From NCBI RefSeq assembly GCF_011075055.1, contig NC_058148.1, positions 186,001 through 250,000 of the forward strand: a DNA stretch of 64,000 nucleotides, written 5' to 3'. This DNA is from Mangifera indica. Lineage: Eukaryota > Streptophyta > Magnoliopsida > Sapindales > Anacardiaceae. A model generated the notes under the pieces. That model ran no database searches. It saw only the letters and a list, made by a program, of their open reading frames with translations, and had not been told where the DNA came from. The translations under genes were made by a program, and so were the position numbers. Below are positions 1 through 10,723 of the stretch, piece after piece. Within the stretch, counting starts at the first letter, position 1, and every line of letters starts with the position of its first letter.

Positions 1-11
1 TATTAGTTTTA

Positions 12-837
12 GGCCAAAAGATTTATTCACACCCAATGTTTGATGTATTTCTGAACTCTTACTCGTCAATTTTCAAAAACCCAAAGTCTTACCCTTAAGC
101 TGTTAAAGTTAATAAAATTCGTTATTTTTAAGGATAAAATTATTATCTAACTAGTAATTTTAAAAAATATAAAAATTTATATCATTTTTTCCCATCAACC
201 CTAAAAACTGACAAATTCCCTCAAGATTAAGGTTTGCAAAATTGCATTCCCCTCCTTAGGGTTTCATATTTTTAGAATAATTTCCCAACGAACGGTTGGC
301 TTCTCTAACAAAACCTTTCACTCTCTTGCAACCGACACCCTCCAACCCTTTCTCCATTCTTTTGGCCTCATCTTTATTGGAGAGGATAAGTCTTCATTTG
401 GATAAAGTTGAATTGTCTTCATCCATATGAATCAATGAAGATGAGCGTTTTCGTCAATTCTTATGGGCGAATCGTGTTAGGAGAGATGACTTTTAAGTTG
501 TCAAAAAGGGAGGGACATCGCCGAAAGAGATAAAGAGAGCTAGAGAAGCCAGCCATTCGTCGAGAAATTATTCTAAAAATTTGAAACTTTAAAGGAGGGA
601 ATGCAACTTTTCAAAGTTTAATCTTGAAAAAATTTATTAGTTTTTAGAGTTATGAGGGAAAATGATATAAATGTTTATATTTTTTTAAAGTATTGGCCAA
701 ATAACAATTTTTACCTCTAGAAAGAATATATTTTGTTAACTTTTAATAGTTTATAGGTAGAATTTTAAGTTTTTAAAAGTTAATGGGTGAAAGTTTGAAT
801 ATACATCGAACCCTGGGTGGGAATAAGTCTTTTGGCC
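12..837. mobile_element. Long-TIR foldback (MULE-type) element
   Basis: The first ~280 bases and the last ~285 bases are inverted copies of each other at roughly 80% by eye; the ends read GGCCAAAAGA and its complement TCTTTTGGCC. Flanking 9-mers 3-11 (ttagtttta) and 838-846 (ttaatttta) agree at 8 of 9 bases, as expected of a Mutator-type target duplication. The centre (about 290-560) is richer in GC and holds no convincing reading frame. No transposase is present, so it is non-autonomous. A PIF/Harbinger reading with a TTA duplication is possible, but the 9-bp match and the sister element at 13199 favour Mutator. Confidence 0.7.
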
Positions 838-846
838 TTAATTTTA

Positions 847-2440
847 TGCTTTTCTAGGACTTTTCACCTTCTAATTTCTATGAGAAAGTATAGTTGATTA
901 CTTTAAACAACATAATTCTCAAAAACTTCCTCCTTTTTTAGTCTAGAGGTAGATTCACACTGAGCTATCTTGGACTTAAATTTATGTTTAGCTCAAATGA
1001 TTAAATTCAAGTTGGAACTTCAATTCTGTTTGAGTTTGACTTATTTGCCTCTCTAATGATATTGTTTATTTTGTTAATAGATCTATCGCAACATTGTTCT
1101 CCAATTTGAATAAACGCGAGTTGTACATTATGAATTCGAGCTGATTCGCTTTAACTTAAATCCAACCCTACTTGAGTCTCCCTCTCACTGCTCAAAATAT
1201 TTTATAGATTATTCTAATGTTATTTAAATAAGATCCTAATAAATTCATATTAAGATGTCGAATTGGCCATTCTAAAATTGAGCCATGCTAGGTCTAACCA
1301 TTGCTTACCCTCGTTTTTCGAAGATTTTGTTAGATTCAAACAATTTTTTTCCTCTTTGATGATACAAACAAGCTAAACATAATCTCAAATTGACTATTGT
1401 CAATCCAAACCAAACTTAAACTAACTCTTGCTCAAGTTTCACTTAGCTGAAACCCACCCATGTTGTAGGTAGAAACTAGATTTCAGAGCCCCATCAACAT
1501 AAGTTTGTGCTCAGCCTTGTATGAACTTTCATAGGCCCTTGATGAGTATATTGTTTGTTCTTCTCTATCAATTATTAATCATGAACCGATTAAGCGTAAA
1601 CTTCATTAAAGCCATTAGAGCTCCAATGCAGCTTCGCAGTTTTTGTTTTACAGCATTGAAACTCTTTCTAAGTGTTTGCTAGGTTCAATTAGGCTATTAG
1701 GGCAAGTCTATTCTAAATGCCAGTTAGGTTAGAGATACCAGCAACAAAATGAGTAATGTTACATACACAATCAACTCTTACTAACTTATTCATACAAATT
1801 GATGTCACAACATGTAATTAAATGATATGATTGTTTATTATTATGTTGTATAAATAAGTTAGATACATGATAACGTATATTGAAGAAAAGTACCAGAAAA
1901 ACAAACTGATTCCCGAAAGAACATAACAAGAAACTAACCAACAAAACTAATGAAAACATTTAAGTACAAGAAAAAAATAATGTATGATCTTTCTTTCCAA
2001 ATATTGAATAAGAGCTAAGAATCCTCATTTAGAAACAATGACAATTATCGATACCACACTTCGATTCTAGAAATGAACTGAATAACTACAGCATGTACAA
2101 AGACTAACAAGAGAAAGAACCATGACAAGTAACTTACAATCAGGCATTGAAAGGAAAACCTTAAAAAACCATAAGCCAAATATGGTTTAGGAATGGATAC
2201 ATTGTGGCACCTTTTACTCCGGTGAAAAAAAGTAGAAAAATTAGTGATAATTTTGTGTTACCATTCTCTGTATCCTGATGGATGCCACCATGATCTGGGA
2301 TCTCTTTATATACAGGTCATAATGAATGAATTTGGAACTCTATAACCGAGAATTTTGTTTTATGCTTCGGTAATGGATTTATGTACTTGTCGTAGCACGG
2401 TGTGCAGAAAGGGCATGATATAAAGTTTAAGTAAGATGTG
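847..2440. other. Gene-free AT-rich stretch
   Basis: No open frame with recognisable content on either strand. Around 960-1180 there are weak gagctcgaattc-like words resembling the degenerate repeat seen better at 43995 and 53950. The right part (about 1900-2440) probably includes the 3' untranslated region of the minus-strand NYN gene. Confidence 0.4.
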
Positions 2441-5400
2441 CTATTTTGACTTTGACTCATTCTCTGACAGTTTATTTCTCAGATCCTTAAGAGCATCCAC
2501 AACTTCAGAATCAAGGTTGTGCTTCAACAATCTACCTTGAAATGAAGTAGATCTGCGAGAGAACCACATTGACATCAAGATGAAAATAAACTTCTTAACC
2601 ACAACAGCCGACAAAATCATTCATTAAATATGGCTTGAACCTATAACAGTTTAACTATAGAACTCATAAATCATATCTTGATGGATATTATCAATGTGAG
2701 CATAAGAATCTTCAACTTCAAACCCAATTTCTTGTGCTTGTTCTTGACAAGCTATATGTAAAAGACACCAGATATCATGCATTGAGCAATATGGAAAACA
2801 GACCTCTGTTCTTGAAACATCATTTCAACCTCCTTCTGTGATGTTTTAATCTATACAGAAATCAAGAACACAAAATTAATACAAAAATGCTATAAATTTA
2901 TAGATCTATAGTAACTTGTAAACGTAAAACTTTACATTTCAATAACCTATCATAAAAAGGTTTCTACAATAAAGAATGTGAATAAAACACAAGATTAACA
3001 GTTCTTAGTTAAGCCAAGAGTCATTTATAAGTTGGTGTAACTCATTACATTGGTCAGCCACATACAATGTAACATTCTGGTCCAAGGAGGCAATCTGTCA
3101 CAATTTCGTTTTTGGGTTTTGCAACCCAAAAATGTGTCTCGGCAATTTAGAAGCTCATAGACCACTTTACCAGTCTTGTCTTATTATCTTTAAGCAATGT
3201 GAGATGCCCATACATATCTAACATCTTTCTTGTGTTTTGTTGATGTAAGATTTGTCTAAGAATGTTATATAAATCTGTAAAGTGATGAATAACTAACAAC
3301 CCGCCTACTCAACAAAATGATAGGAATCTTGCCAACTTTTTAAAATGTATGACAAGACCATAGCAGATTGAATAAGTCACCTGTAATTCATTTGTGCCAA
3401 AGATGAGAGCATTTGTTGTCATCTTTCAAGATAATGTGGATAAACTATCATTTATCCTGATAAAAATTTTGAGGTATTGAGAGTTACGGCTATTGCAGAA
3501 AAGTGACAATCATCACCATAACTTTACTATATGAATTAGAATAATTGCACAGTACTACAAGCTAATCTTGACCGCTTCTTAGTCTATTAGACAATGGCCA
3601 TAATGGATGATGGGCTTGTAACTTCAAATACCCTTTTTGTTTCAGATGTAGTCAATCTATTCGTATTATGAAGCGCCCACTGAATAAGGATTATAAACTT
3701 AGAATATGAGATCATAACCAGCATACAACACAGAGTTTGAGATTTTAGATAACCATGCCTCACCTCAGAAACCAACGCCTTACAGCTCCAGACAAAGGCT
3801 CCCTGGAAACAATCAGAAAAAAAGAAAATATGTAGTCACATGCAAAGCATGATTAAAAAATGTTAGTGCCCATTATTTGAGTGAAATACACAAGATGGCA
3901 CACACAAAAGGGAGACGAGGGACCACTTGGGACAAGAAGCACACTCAGCAGCAAATTGGTTAGGTGGTTATGAGAGGAGCTAGGATAAAAGAGAGGGTTT
4001 AGAGAGGACGAATGAAGCAGGAAAATTGTGGAAGACATTTGGGGGAGAGAACCTGGTCTCTCAACTACCAGGCACAGGGAGAGTGTAGCGGTCTCTGTTA
4101 TTTTCTTTTTGCTTGTGAATGTTGTTTGTGTAATTGAGAACCACTGTTCATTGTACAAACAGAGTAAAATCAATACAAGATCAGTTGACATTCAATCAAC
4201 TTCATCTACAATATTTGCATTTAAAATTCAATTACATTTGAATCTGTTGTTGGTACTGGGTTCCTATCAATATATGACAAGAGGTCACTCTGAAGTAAGG
4301 TAGTTCTAAAAAAATTCTGGTCAAAAGCAGCAACCTACAAGTATAATTATTCCGGTACTAACAATTTAATAAGTTATTCTAACAGATACTCCATGATGAA
4401 CTAATCTAGTAGAGCACTCCACTCATTGAGCACCAAACAATACAAGACAGCAAAAGAAACAACAAAACATTCGCAAAATTTCTCATGGTTACTAAAAAGA
4501 TTCTGAAAGTTTACTGCTCCATGGGCCGCATGCTGCTGACAGTGATCAGAAGTCACAACCCAAACTTTGGGGCATCCATCTTCCTTCAAAGCTACAATCT
4601 GTTACATAGACATAATACCAGACTGCTAATCAGAAAAGAGAAAAAAATGATAAAATTACACTTCAAATTAGCCAATAGAATAGTTCAGCATAGGCATGGT
4701 GTTCAATTTCCATAATGAAACATTACGATTTGACCATCTGGAACAAAGTGACAGAAAACTCTTTAGCAGTGATGACCAACCACTCAATTATACCCTTTAT
4801 TAAACTACAAAAGATTTCAGTTGGTCTCCACAACATAAACGAAAGAAAGGGGCATCCAACTAGCAATGGCCAGCCAGGAATGCATATGGAACTCAATTCA
4901 TACCAGTTAAACTGAGAAATCCTATCATTTTTGTCATGAAAGAAATAAAGAAATTTTATATTTTTACCTCTTTCTCAATCCATGCATCAGCACATGTTTC
5001 TCCAGAGAAAACTATATCAATCCTGCAGCATTGTGAATTCTGAAGATTATACACTTTGTGATCAATTTTCTTAATGGCAAGCAAATTTTCTTTCCATAAA
5101 GTTGACATCAATTTTCTCAATTAGTTCTATCAAACAAAAGAACCAAAATTTTATGAATAATAGAGTCAAAAAACAAAATTATCATGGTTTAGGATCATAA
5201 AGAATACCCGACAAAACTTTCCTTGTGTGTAGGTAGTCCAGACAACATAGCATCAAATACAACAACCACTTTCACCTCTGTAAATATTTAAGAAATGATG
5301 AAAGTTAAGTTGTGACTTAAACATACAAAAAACAAATAACAGAAAAAGATTAACATAGACACTTGAGACTAAATAAATTCAGCAATATCTCCGATGGTTG

Positions 5401-7185
5401 AAATACTAAGATATACATTAAAGAAAAAGGATTCTTACTAATATTATATCTTTATGCCTCTATCTATATATGACTTCAACATCACAATATTTAGTTGAAA
5501 CAAATAATACTGTCAACAAGGACCATTTCACACTGTAATATTTCAACATGAGATATGAAACATTCTAGCGATTACAACTAACTTTTAAAAGGATATCCTA
5601 TTAAAATTCAACCAAGGTATTAAAGTCAACATGGGCAAACCATAAAAATTCAAGTTATCATTTCTATCAAGGAATCTACAATGTGCAATACATCCAAATG
5701 GAGGAGTATTAGAAATGTTAGTATCAATTCAGTTATTCTTTTCTAGAGTTTAATGTTTGTTTTAAAAATTTTTTGGATTTCTTAATAATAAGTAGTAGTA
5801 CTTAATTTAAACTTCATGGTTAATAGAGTCCTACAATTTTCTATTTATTTGTAAAATATGATTTTCGTGACTCAACAACCTACGCAAGGAGTATCCTTAC
5901 TTAACAACACTGGTTGAAATCATACAATACAGGAAAATTTACTCCATGTTAACTCATATTTGCTATATCATATAACGAAGCCTCCTTATATAAGTAAAAG
6001 GACATACAGTATGCTAACCTCTTAACATACTAAATGTGATAAGCTCATCAATTAGCTTCTCGCGAGCAACATCTAGCCTTCCTTTTATAAAATGTTTCTT
6101 GAGCTTTGGCCAATAGCCACACATATTATACCCATCTACAAGCAAGACAGGAACTTCATCGACTATGTCCTGGTTTGTACTGTAAGAATTAATTATCAAA
6201 CCAAGAAAAATACTTTTCCAAGAATCTTAATAGGGGATGGTTGAAATATCTTATATTTTAAAAATAAGAAGGAAACCTGGAAAGTTAATTACTAGTAAAG
6301 GGTTGTGGTAGGATCACGATAGAGCTCAATATCTTCAGGAAGTTCCTCCTTATCAACTCTCTTCCGGCGGTAACTGGTAGAAGGCTGAGGGGTGCCAGAT
6401 TTCCTCTTTTGGAACTCCTACAACAACTTCCTTGATAAGATAAAAGAAAAATTCAATATTGGCTTTAGACATCCGAGTGTATCACCAACCTTCCATAGCT
6501 TCAAATACTGCAAATTCTGCTTAACATTAGACGTAATCCTTGGAGGTGTTGGATTGGAATCCTATCAGCAGAAAGCCTGTTACTGTTAGAGTCAATCTAA
6601 AATTGACTAAAACATCACTTCCATTTTAAATAGAATTCTAATAAAGTAAACTGATCTGCATTAATATCTTCCAAAAACTACTTTCCTAAAGCCATATACA
6701 AGGCTAAGAAAAACCAGATGATCCAAGCAATTTCTTATTAACATAACTAACTAATTAAACACATAATTAAATCACTCTGTGCTTCAAAAATCCATAAACA
6801 CGCCCATATAAAGCATTTTTCAGTTAAGGAACCACAGTCAAACCCCGAAAATTACTAGAGATCGATTAAAAAAATTTTAAAAAACCATAGATCCCCTCAA
6901 GATTAGTGAGTACAAGTACAAATCCATCTAGCAAAAACTTTTCTACTAACTAAATTAACTTCACTAAACAAACCTTTGAAGAAAAAAGTGCAAGATATGG
7001 TAAAGAAACTGCCTTCTAGCCACACTAAATTCATTCATTTTACAGAAAGGACACACCTTTGGAGAAGAAGTAGGATGCTTTTTGCTGCTCTTTGCCATAA
7101 TTATTCCACTGTTCAACGAAGAAGAAAATGAAGATGGAGAAAACAAAGCATAACCACAACCCCCAAGAAATGATGCTGATTTCAT
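2441..7185 (-). CDS. YacP-like NYN-domain protein (putative plastid ribonuclease), 10 exons
   Basis: Exons on the minus strand: 7185-7057, 6561-6490, 6417-6293, 6179-6019, 5277-5208, 5022-4968, 4598-4515, 3802-3764, 2850-2804, 2552-2441. All junctions are GT-AG and the joined frame is 894 nt, 297 residues plus TAG. Residues 1-43 are rich in Ser and start MKSASFLGGCGYAL, resembling a plastid transit peptide. The NYN (PIN-like) core shows LLVDGYNMCGYW (Asp124, Asn127), VVVVFDAM (Asp171), SGETCADAWIE (Asp198) and VWVVTSD (Asp222), the acidic set used by this nuclease fold. The tail has IKTSQKEVEMMFQEQ and a C-terminal stretch with GRLLKHNLDSEVVDALKDLR. Bacterial YacP/Rae1 relatives cut RNA on ribosomes; the plant substrate is unknown to me. 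The start is the first Met upstream of the conserved region. Splice sites were read by eye, and exon 8 (39 nt) and exon 9 (47 nt) are the least certain. Confidence 0.85.
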
Positions 7186-7499
7186 GGCCTCTTGCTTTCG
7201 TTTATTTGTGCTGTTTTACTTAACTCCTGCTTCTTCTTTGTGTTCTTTCATTTGAAGGTTGAGCTTGAGTTAGATTGTTGGCTGCAAGACACAGGAGAGA
7301 TTCTTTTAAGTCCTTTGATGGAAACGTGAAGCTGGGTTTGTGGATAACATTTGGACGGTCGTGCCTTAGATTTCTGGACCGGTTTAAGTTTTGCCTAAGA
7401 ATTTTCGTTCGAATTATCAATAGAGGAATATTATGCGTAAGCATGGATTCAACCAAATTGAGTCTCACTACTCTTCGATTCTAGCTTACTTTAAATAAA

Positions 7500-7990
7500 A
7501 AGTAGTTTGATTTAAATTTATCAAGTTAAAATTAAATTCAATTTGAGCTTAACTTTAATAAAAATTGGCTTAATTTAATTCAATTTGATTTTAACTCAAT
7601 TTCATAGTTTGAATTAATAGGTTGAATTTATAATTTGATTCAACTCAAATTAATAATTTGAATTAATAGTTCGAATGTATTATTTAGATTTATGACTTGA
7701 GTTTATAGTTTATAGACAAAACAACATCGTTTAACTAAATAATAATCAAATTTTTTTATTTAAGTCACAAATTCAAACTGAACTGACCATGAATTCGATC
7801 TATCAATTTGAATTATTGAATTTGAACTAATTCGTGTCATGAAATTAAGCAGAATGAAGCAATGAATTCAAACTATTAATTCTAATTAAATCTAGCCAAA
7901 TGCCCTTTTAGTTTAAGTTTGATTTGAATTGAAAAATGAGCTAAACCTTCTAACTTAAGTTTAACCTGAATTTGAATTAAATAAATTTAA
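7500..7990. repeat. Degenerate TTTGAATT-rich repeat
   Basis: Dense recurrence of tttgaatt, aattcaaa and gaattaat words with a central acaaaacaacatcgttt (about 7715-7732). The same layout, with a clearer aaaacrayrtcgtttt core, recurs at 43995-44345 and 53950-54310. I take it as a decayed member of that dispersed repeat. Confidence 0.35.
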
Positions 7991-8182
7991 ATTAAATTAA
8001 ATTGAATTGAACCTAATTTTTAAAATTGAACTAATTTAAATTGTATCCAAATCTAATTAATATATATTAATTATTTTATTTTTAAATTAAAATTATATAC
8101 CCATATAATTTTGTATTATAATAAATATATATTTATTTAATATTTAAAATATATGTAGAAAATAGTATTACTATAACAAGAC
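7991..8182. other. AT-rich spacer
   Basis: Short low-complexity AT stretch between the degenerate repeat and the hAT insertion. Bases 8183-8190 (atcacgac) are the left target duplication of that insertion. Confidence 0.4.
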
Positions 8183-8190
8183 ATCACGAC

Positions 8191-9176
8191 TAGGGATGGC
8201 AATGGGGAGGGGCGGGGAGGGGATATCAATCCCCGTCCCCGCCCCGTCCCCGTTGCGGGGATAAAAAATAATCTCCATCCCCTCCCCGCGAAGGAAAATC
8301 CCCTCCCCATCCCCTCCCCATCCCCGCCCCGTCCCCGTGGGGAAAAATCCCCTCCCCATCCCCGCCCCGTCCCCGCGGGGAAAAATCCCCTCCCCATACC
8401 CATAAATATAAATTTTAATTTTTTTATATATTTCAATAAATAAAATAAATCATATTTTTCCAAACTATCATTTGCTACAAGAGCTATAAAATATTCTTTG
8501 TTATTTTAGTTCAAATATAAAGTTTTTATAAAATCTAACAATATGCAATAATCAATCTCTTCATTAGTAGCTCTTCATGTATGTGATTTAGGGTAATTTT
8601 ATAATAACATTAAATTTAACACTTTTCATTCACTTCAATTGATTTTATTAAGTTTATAATTTATTATTTTTTGTGTGTAAAACCTAGTGGATTGACTAAC
8701 TAAGTTTTGAAGTTGAAATAAAATTAATTTGGTGTATTTACTTTTTATGATAATGAAATTCTAGGTTTTTTTAATATATTATATTAATAGTTTAGAAATT
8801 AGTAAAAACTAATAATTGATAATTCAAAAATTAGTAAAATTAAAGTTATAATTTTAATAAATCATAATGTAAAATTTTCTAAAACTTAATAGTTTATAAA
8901 TTATTATATTAATATATTAGATTTAGGGGGAGGGGAGGGGATGGGGCGGGGCGGGGCGGGGGGGGGCGGGGCGGGGATGGGGAGGGGAGGGGAGGGGCGG
9001 GGAGGGGCAGGGCGGGGCGGGGACACATGTATCCCCGTCCCCGACCCGTCCCCGATTACGGAGATTTTTTTTATCCCCATCCCCGCCCCTTTCCCCGTTT
9101 TTATCGGGGAATCCCCTCCCCGTTAGGGTCGGGGAGGGTCGGGGCCCCTAAAGTCGGGCCCAAATTGCCATCCCTA
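8191..9176. mobile_element. Non-autonomous hAT element with GC-rich ends
   Basis: The ends are TAGGGATGGCAAT and its exact complement ATTGCCATCCCTA (13-bp TIR). The element is flanked by a perfect 8-bp duplication, atcacgac (8183-8190 and 9177-9184), which is diagnostic of hAT insertion. Next to each TIR lie runs of CCCCGTCCCC/GGGGCGGGG-type tandem units (about 8205-8400 and 8925-9150) on opposite strands, so the two ends can pair. The middle (8400-8920) is AT-rich and non-coding. Open frames through the GC-rich parts are low-complexity Gly/Arg/Pro artefacts. No transposase is present. Confidence 0.9.
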
Positions 9177-9184
9177 ATCACGAC

Positions 9185-10723
9185 GTTCTGTTAACAAATG
9201 CGTGCTATGTATTAATAAATGGATCGGGCCTCAATCTGGTGAAGGGTCCAATCCAGTACTCGATTGGACTCTTCAGGCTTCACCGGATTTTGTGTCTCCC
9301 AATTATTAAGACTCAATTTTAAAATCCAAATTGAACCATGGTTTGTCCAATTATCTTCGTATGATCGCACTCACACTATCTCCTCCATCATTAACGTTAA
9401 TAAAGTTGTACTACGTACAACTACCTTTTTATTTTAACTTGATTTTACATGGTAATGGAAACAAATTTGTATTGCATTCCCACCCCACCCCACCCCACCG
9501 CACGTACTAAACAAAACCCACATACATACATACATACATACATAGATACCGAAAACTCCCACCAGCTTTTAAGCATTTTTCCAGTGACGAAAATAATATC
9601 AAAGGTTAATAATAAAATCATTTCTTATAATATATACATTATGTAGTGTAAAAATTTAAATATTATGTTGTAGTAGATTTATGACGTTCAAGATTTTAGA
9701 GATTTGTCGACTATTAACTTTGAGAAATAACTTGAATCTAATGTGTTTTGGATTGAAATTGTTAATTGATCACATGATTCACAGTCACAATACAACAAAT
9801 CATGTGTGGTGAAAAGTGTTAAAGATGAGGTGGATTTGTAATACTTCAAACCATGCGGATATAGTGTGTGTGGTGCGGGGTTTCCTGTAATGAACCATGC
9901 GGCTGCGCATGTCAAGATTTTTTTGTAATTTTTCACCATGCCTGGTGGTGGGTTATTTTTGGTTTTTCCATTTTGGGTTTTTTTTTTTTTTTTTTGGGTA
10001 TTTTCCATTTTAGGGGTCTTATGCTGTTTACAATTCTAAAAGGTAAATTAAAAATTTTTATTTTGTAATTTTTTTTATATGCAGTATTCAAAATTTTAAT
10101 CTATTTTTTCAAATAAAGTATATAATATAAAAATTGATCTATTTTTATTTATTTTCTTAAAAAAAAAAGTTTCAAGACATAAAAGAAAAAGACAAGATGA
10201 AATTCTTTCTCAAGTGCCGCTTAAAGGCACAGACATCAAGATTTGATGTTACTAATGGACAAATTTTGAAGTTTTATTATTAAATATCATGCGTAAGAAT
10301 ATACTTTGAAATATAATTTTACCTCTCATGGGTCATATCTATTACACCAATTATAAAGTTTTTCTATGTTTTGTAATTAAAGTATTTCAATTAAAAATAA
10401 TGTAAATTTTAATAAATATCAATTTATCTGATAATATAAAATATTGATTTAGTCCTTAATTAAATATTTAATACGACTACATAATATCTCTTATATAATG
10501 AAAAATCTATTATTCTTTTCATCTTTATCTTATGTATTATCAAATATCTAATAATTCCTATATTGAAAAATAATAATTGTGATGCTTTTTAATTGATGTA
10601 GGGTTGAGATTCATACAAAAAAAGGTGGAAGATAATTTTGATATTAAATTTGGGATTTTGGTCATATCAATTTAACGAAAAAAAAAAATTTCTGGTGGTA
10701 CATAAAATGTGGTTACAGTAACA
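9185..10723. other. Gene-free stretch
   Basis: AT-rich intergenic DNA with a few simple repeats: CCACC units at about 9480-9500, (ACAT)n near 9522-9546 and a T run at about 9979-9995. I see no coding signal. Confidence 0.4.
9522..9546. repeat. (ACAT)n microsatellite
   Basis: About six tandem copies of acat/catac form a simple tetranucleotide repeat. Confidence 0.8.

Noticed and set aside
12..840. Tourist/PIF-Harbinger MITE with TTA duplication
   Set aside because: The TTA is part of a longer 8-of-9 match, and the sister element at 13199 has a proven 9-bp duplication, so a Mutator origin fits better.
3853..4303. 112- and 91-codon overlapping frames on opposite strands
   Set aside because: They lie in the intron between exons 7 and 8 of the NYN gene, have no domain and overlap each other. 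The DNA may be an old LTR tail, but I could not prove it.
8137..9126. Gly/Arg/Pro-rich open frames on both strands
   Set aside because: They are translations of GC-rich simple units inside the hAT element, with no domain, and the frames fall apart in the AT-rich middle.
9688..10068. 106- and 66-codon frames
   Set aside because: Low-complexity Lys/Phe runs translated from A/T tracts, with no neighbours or motifs.
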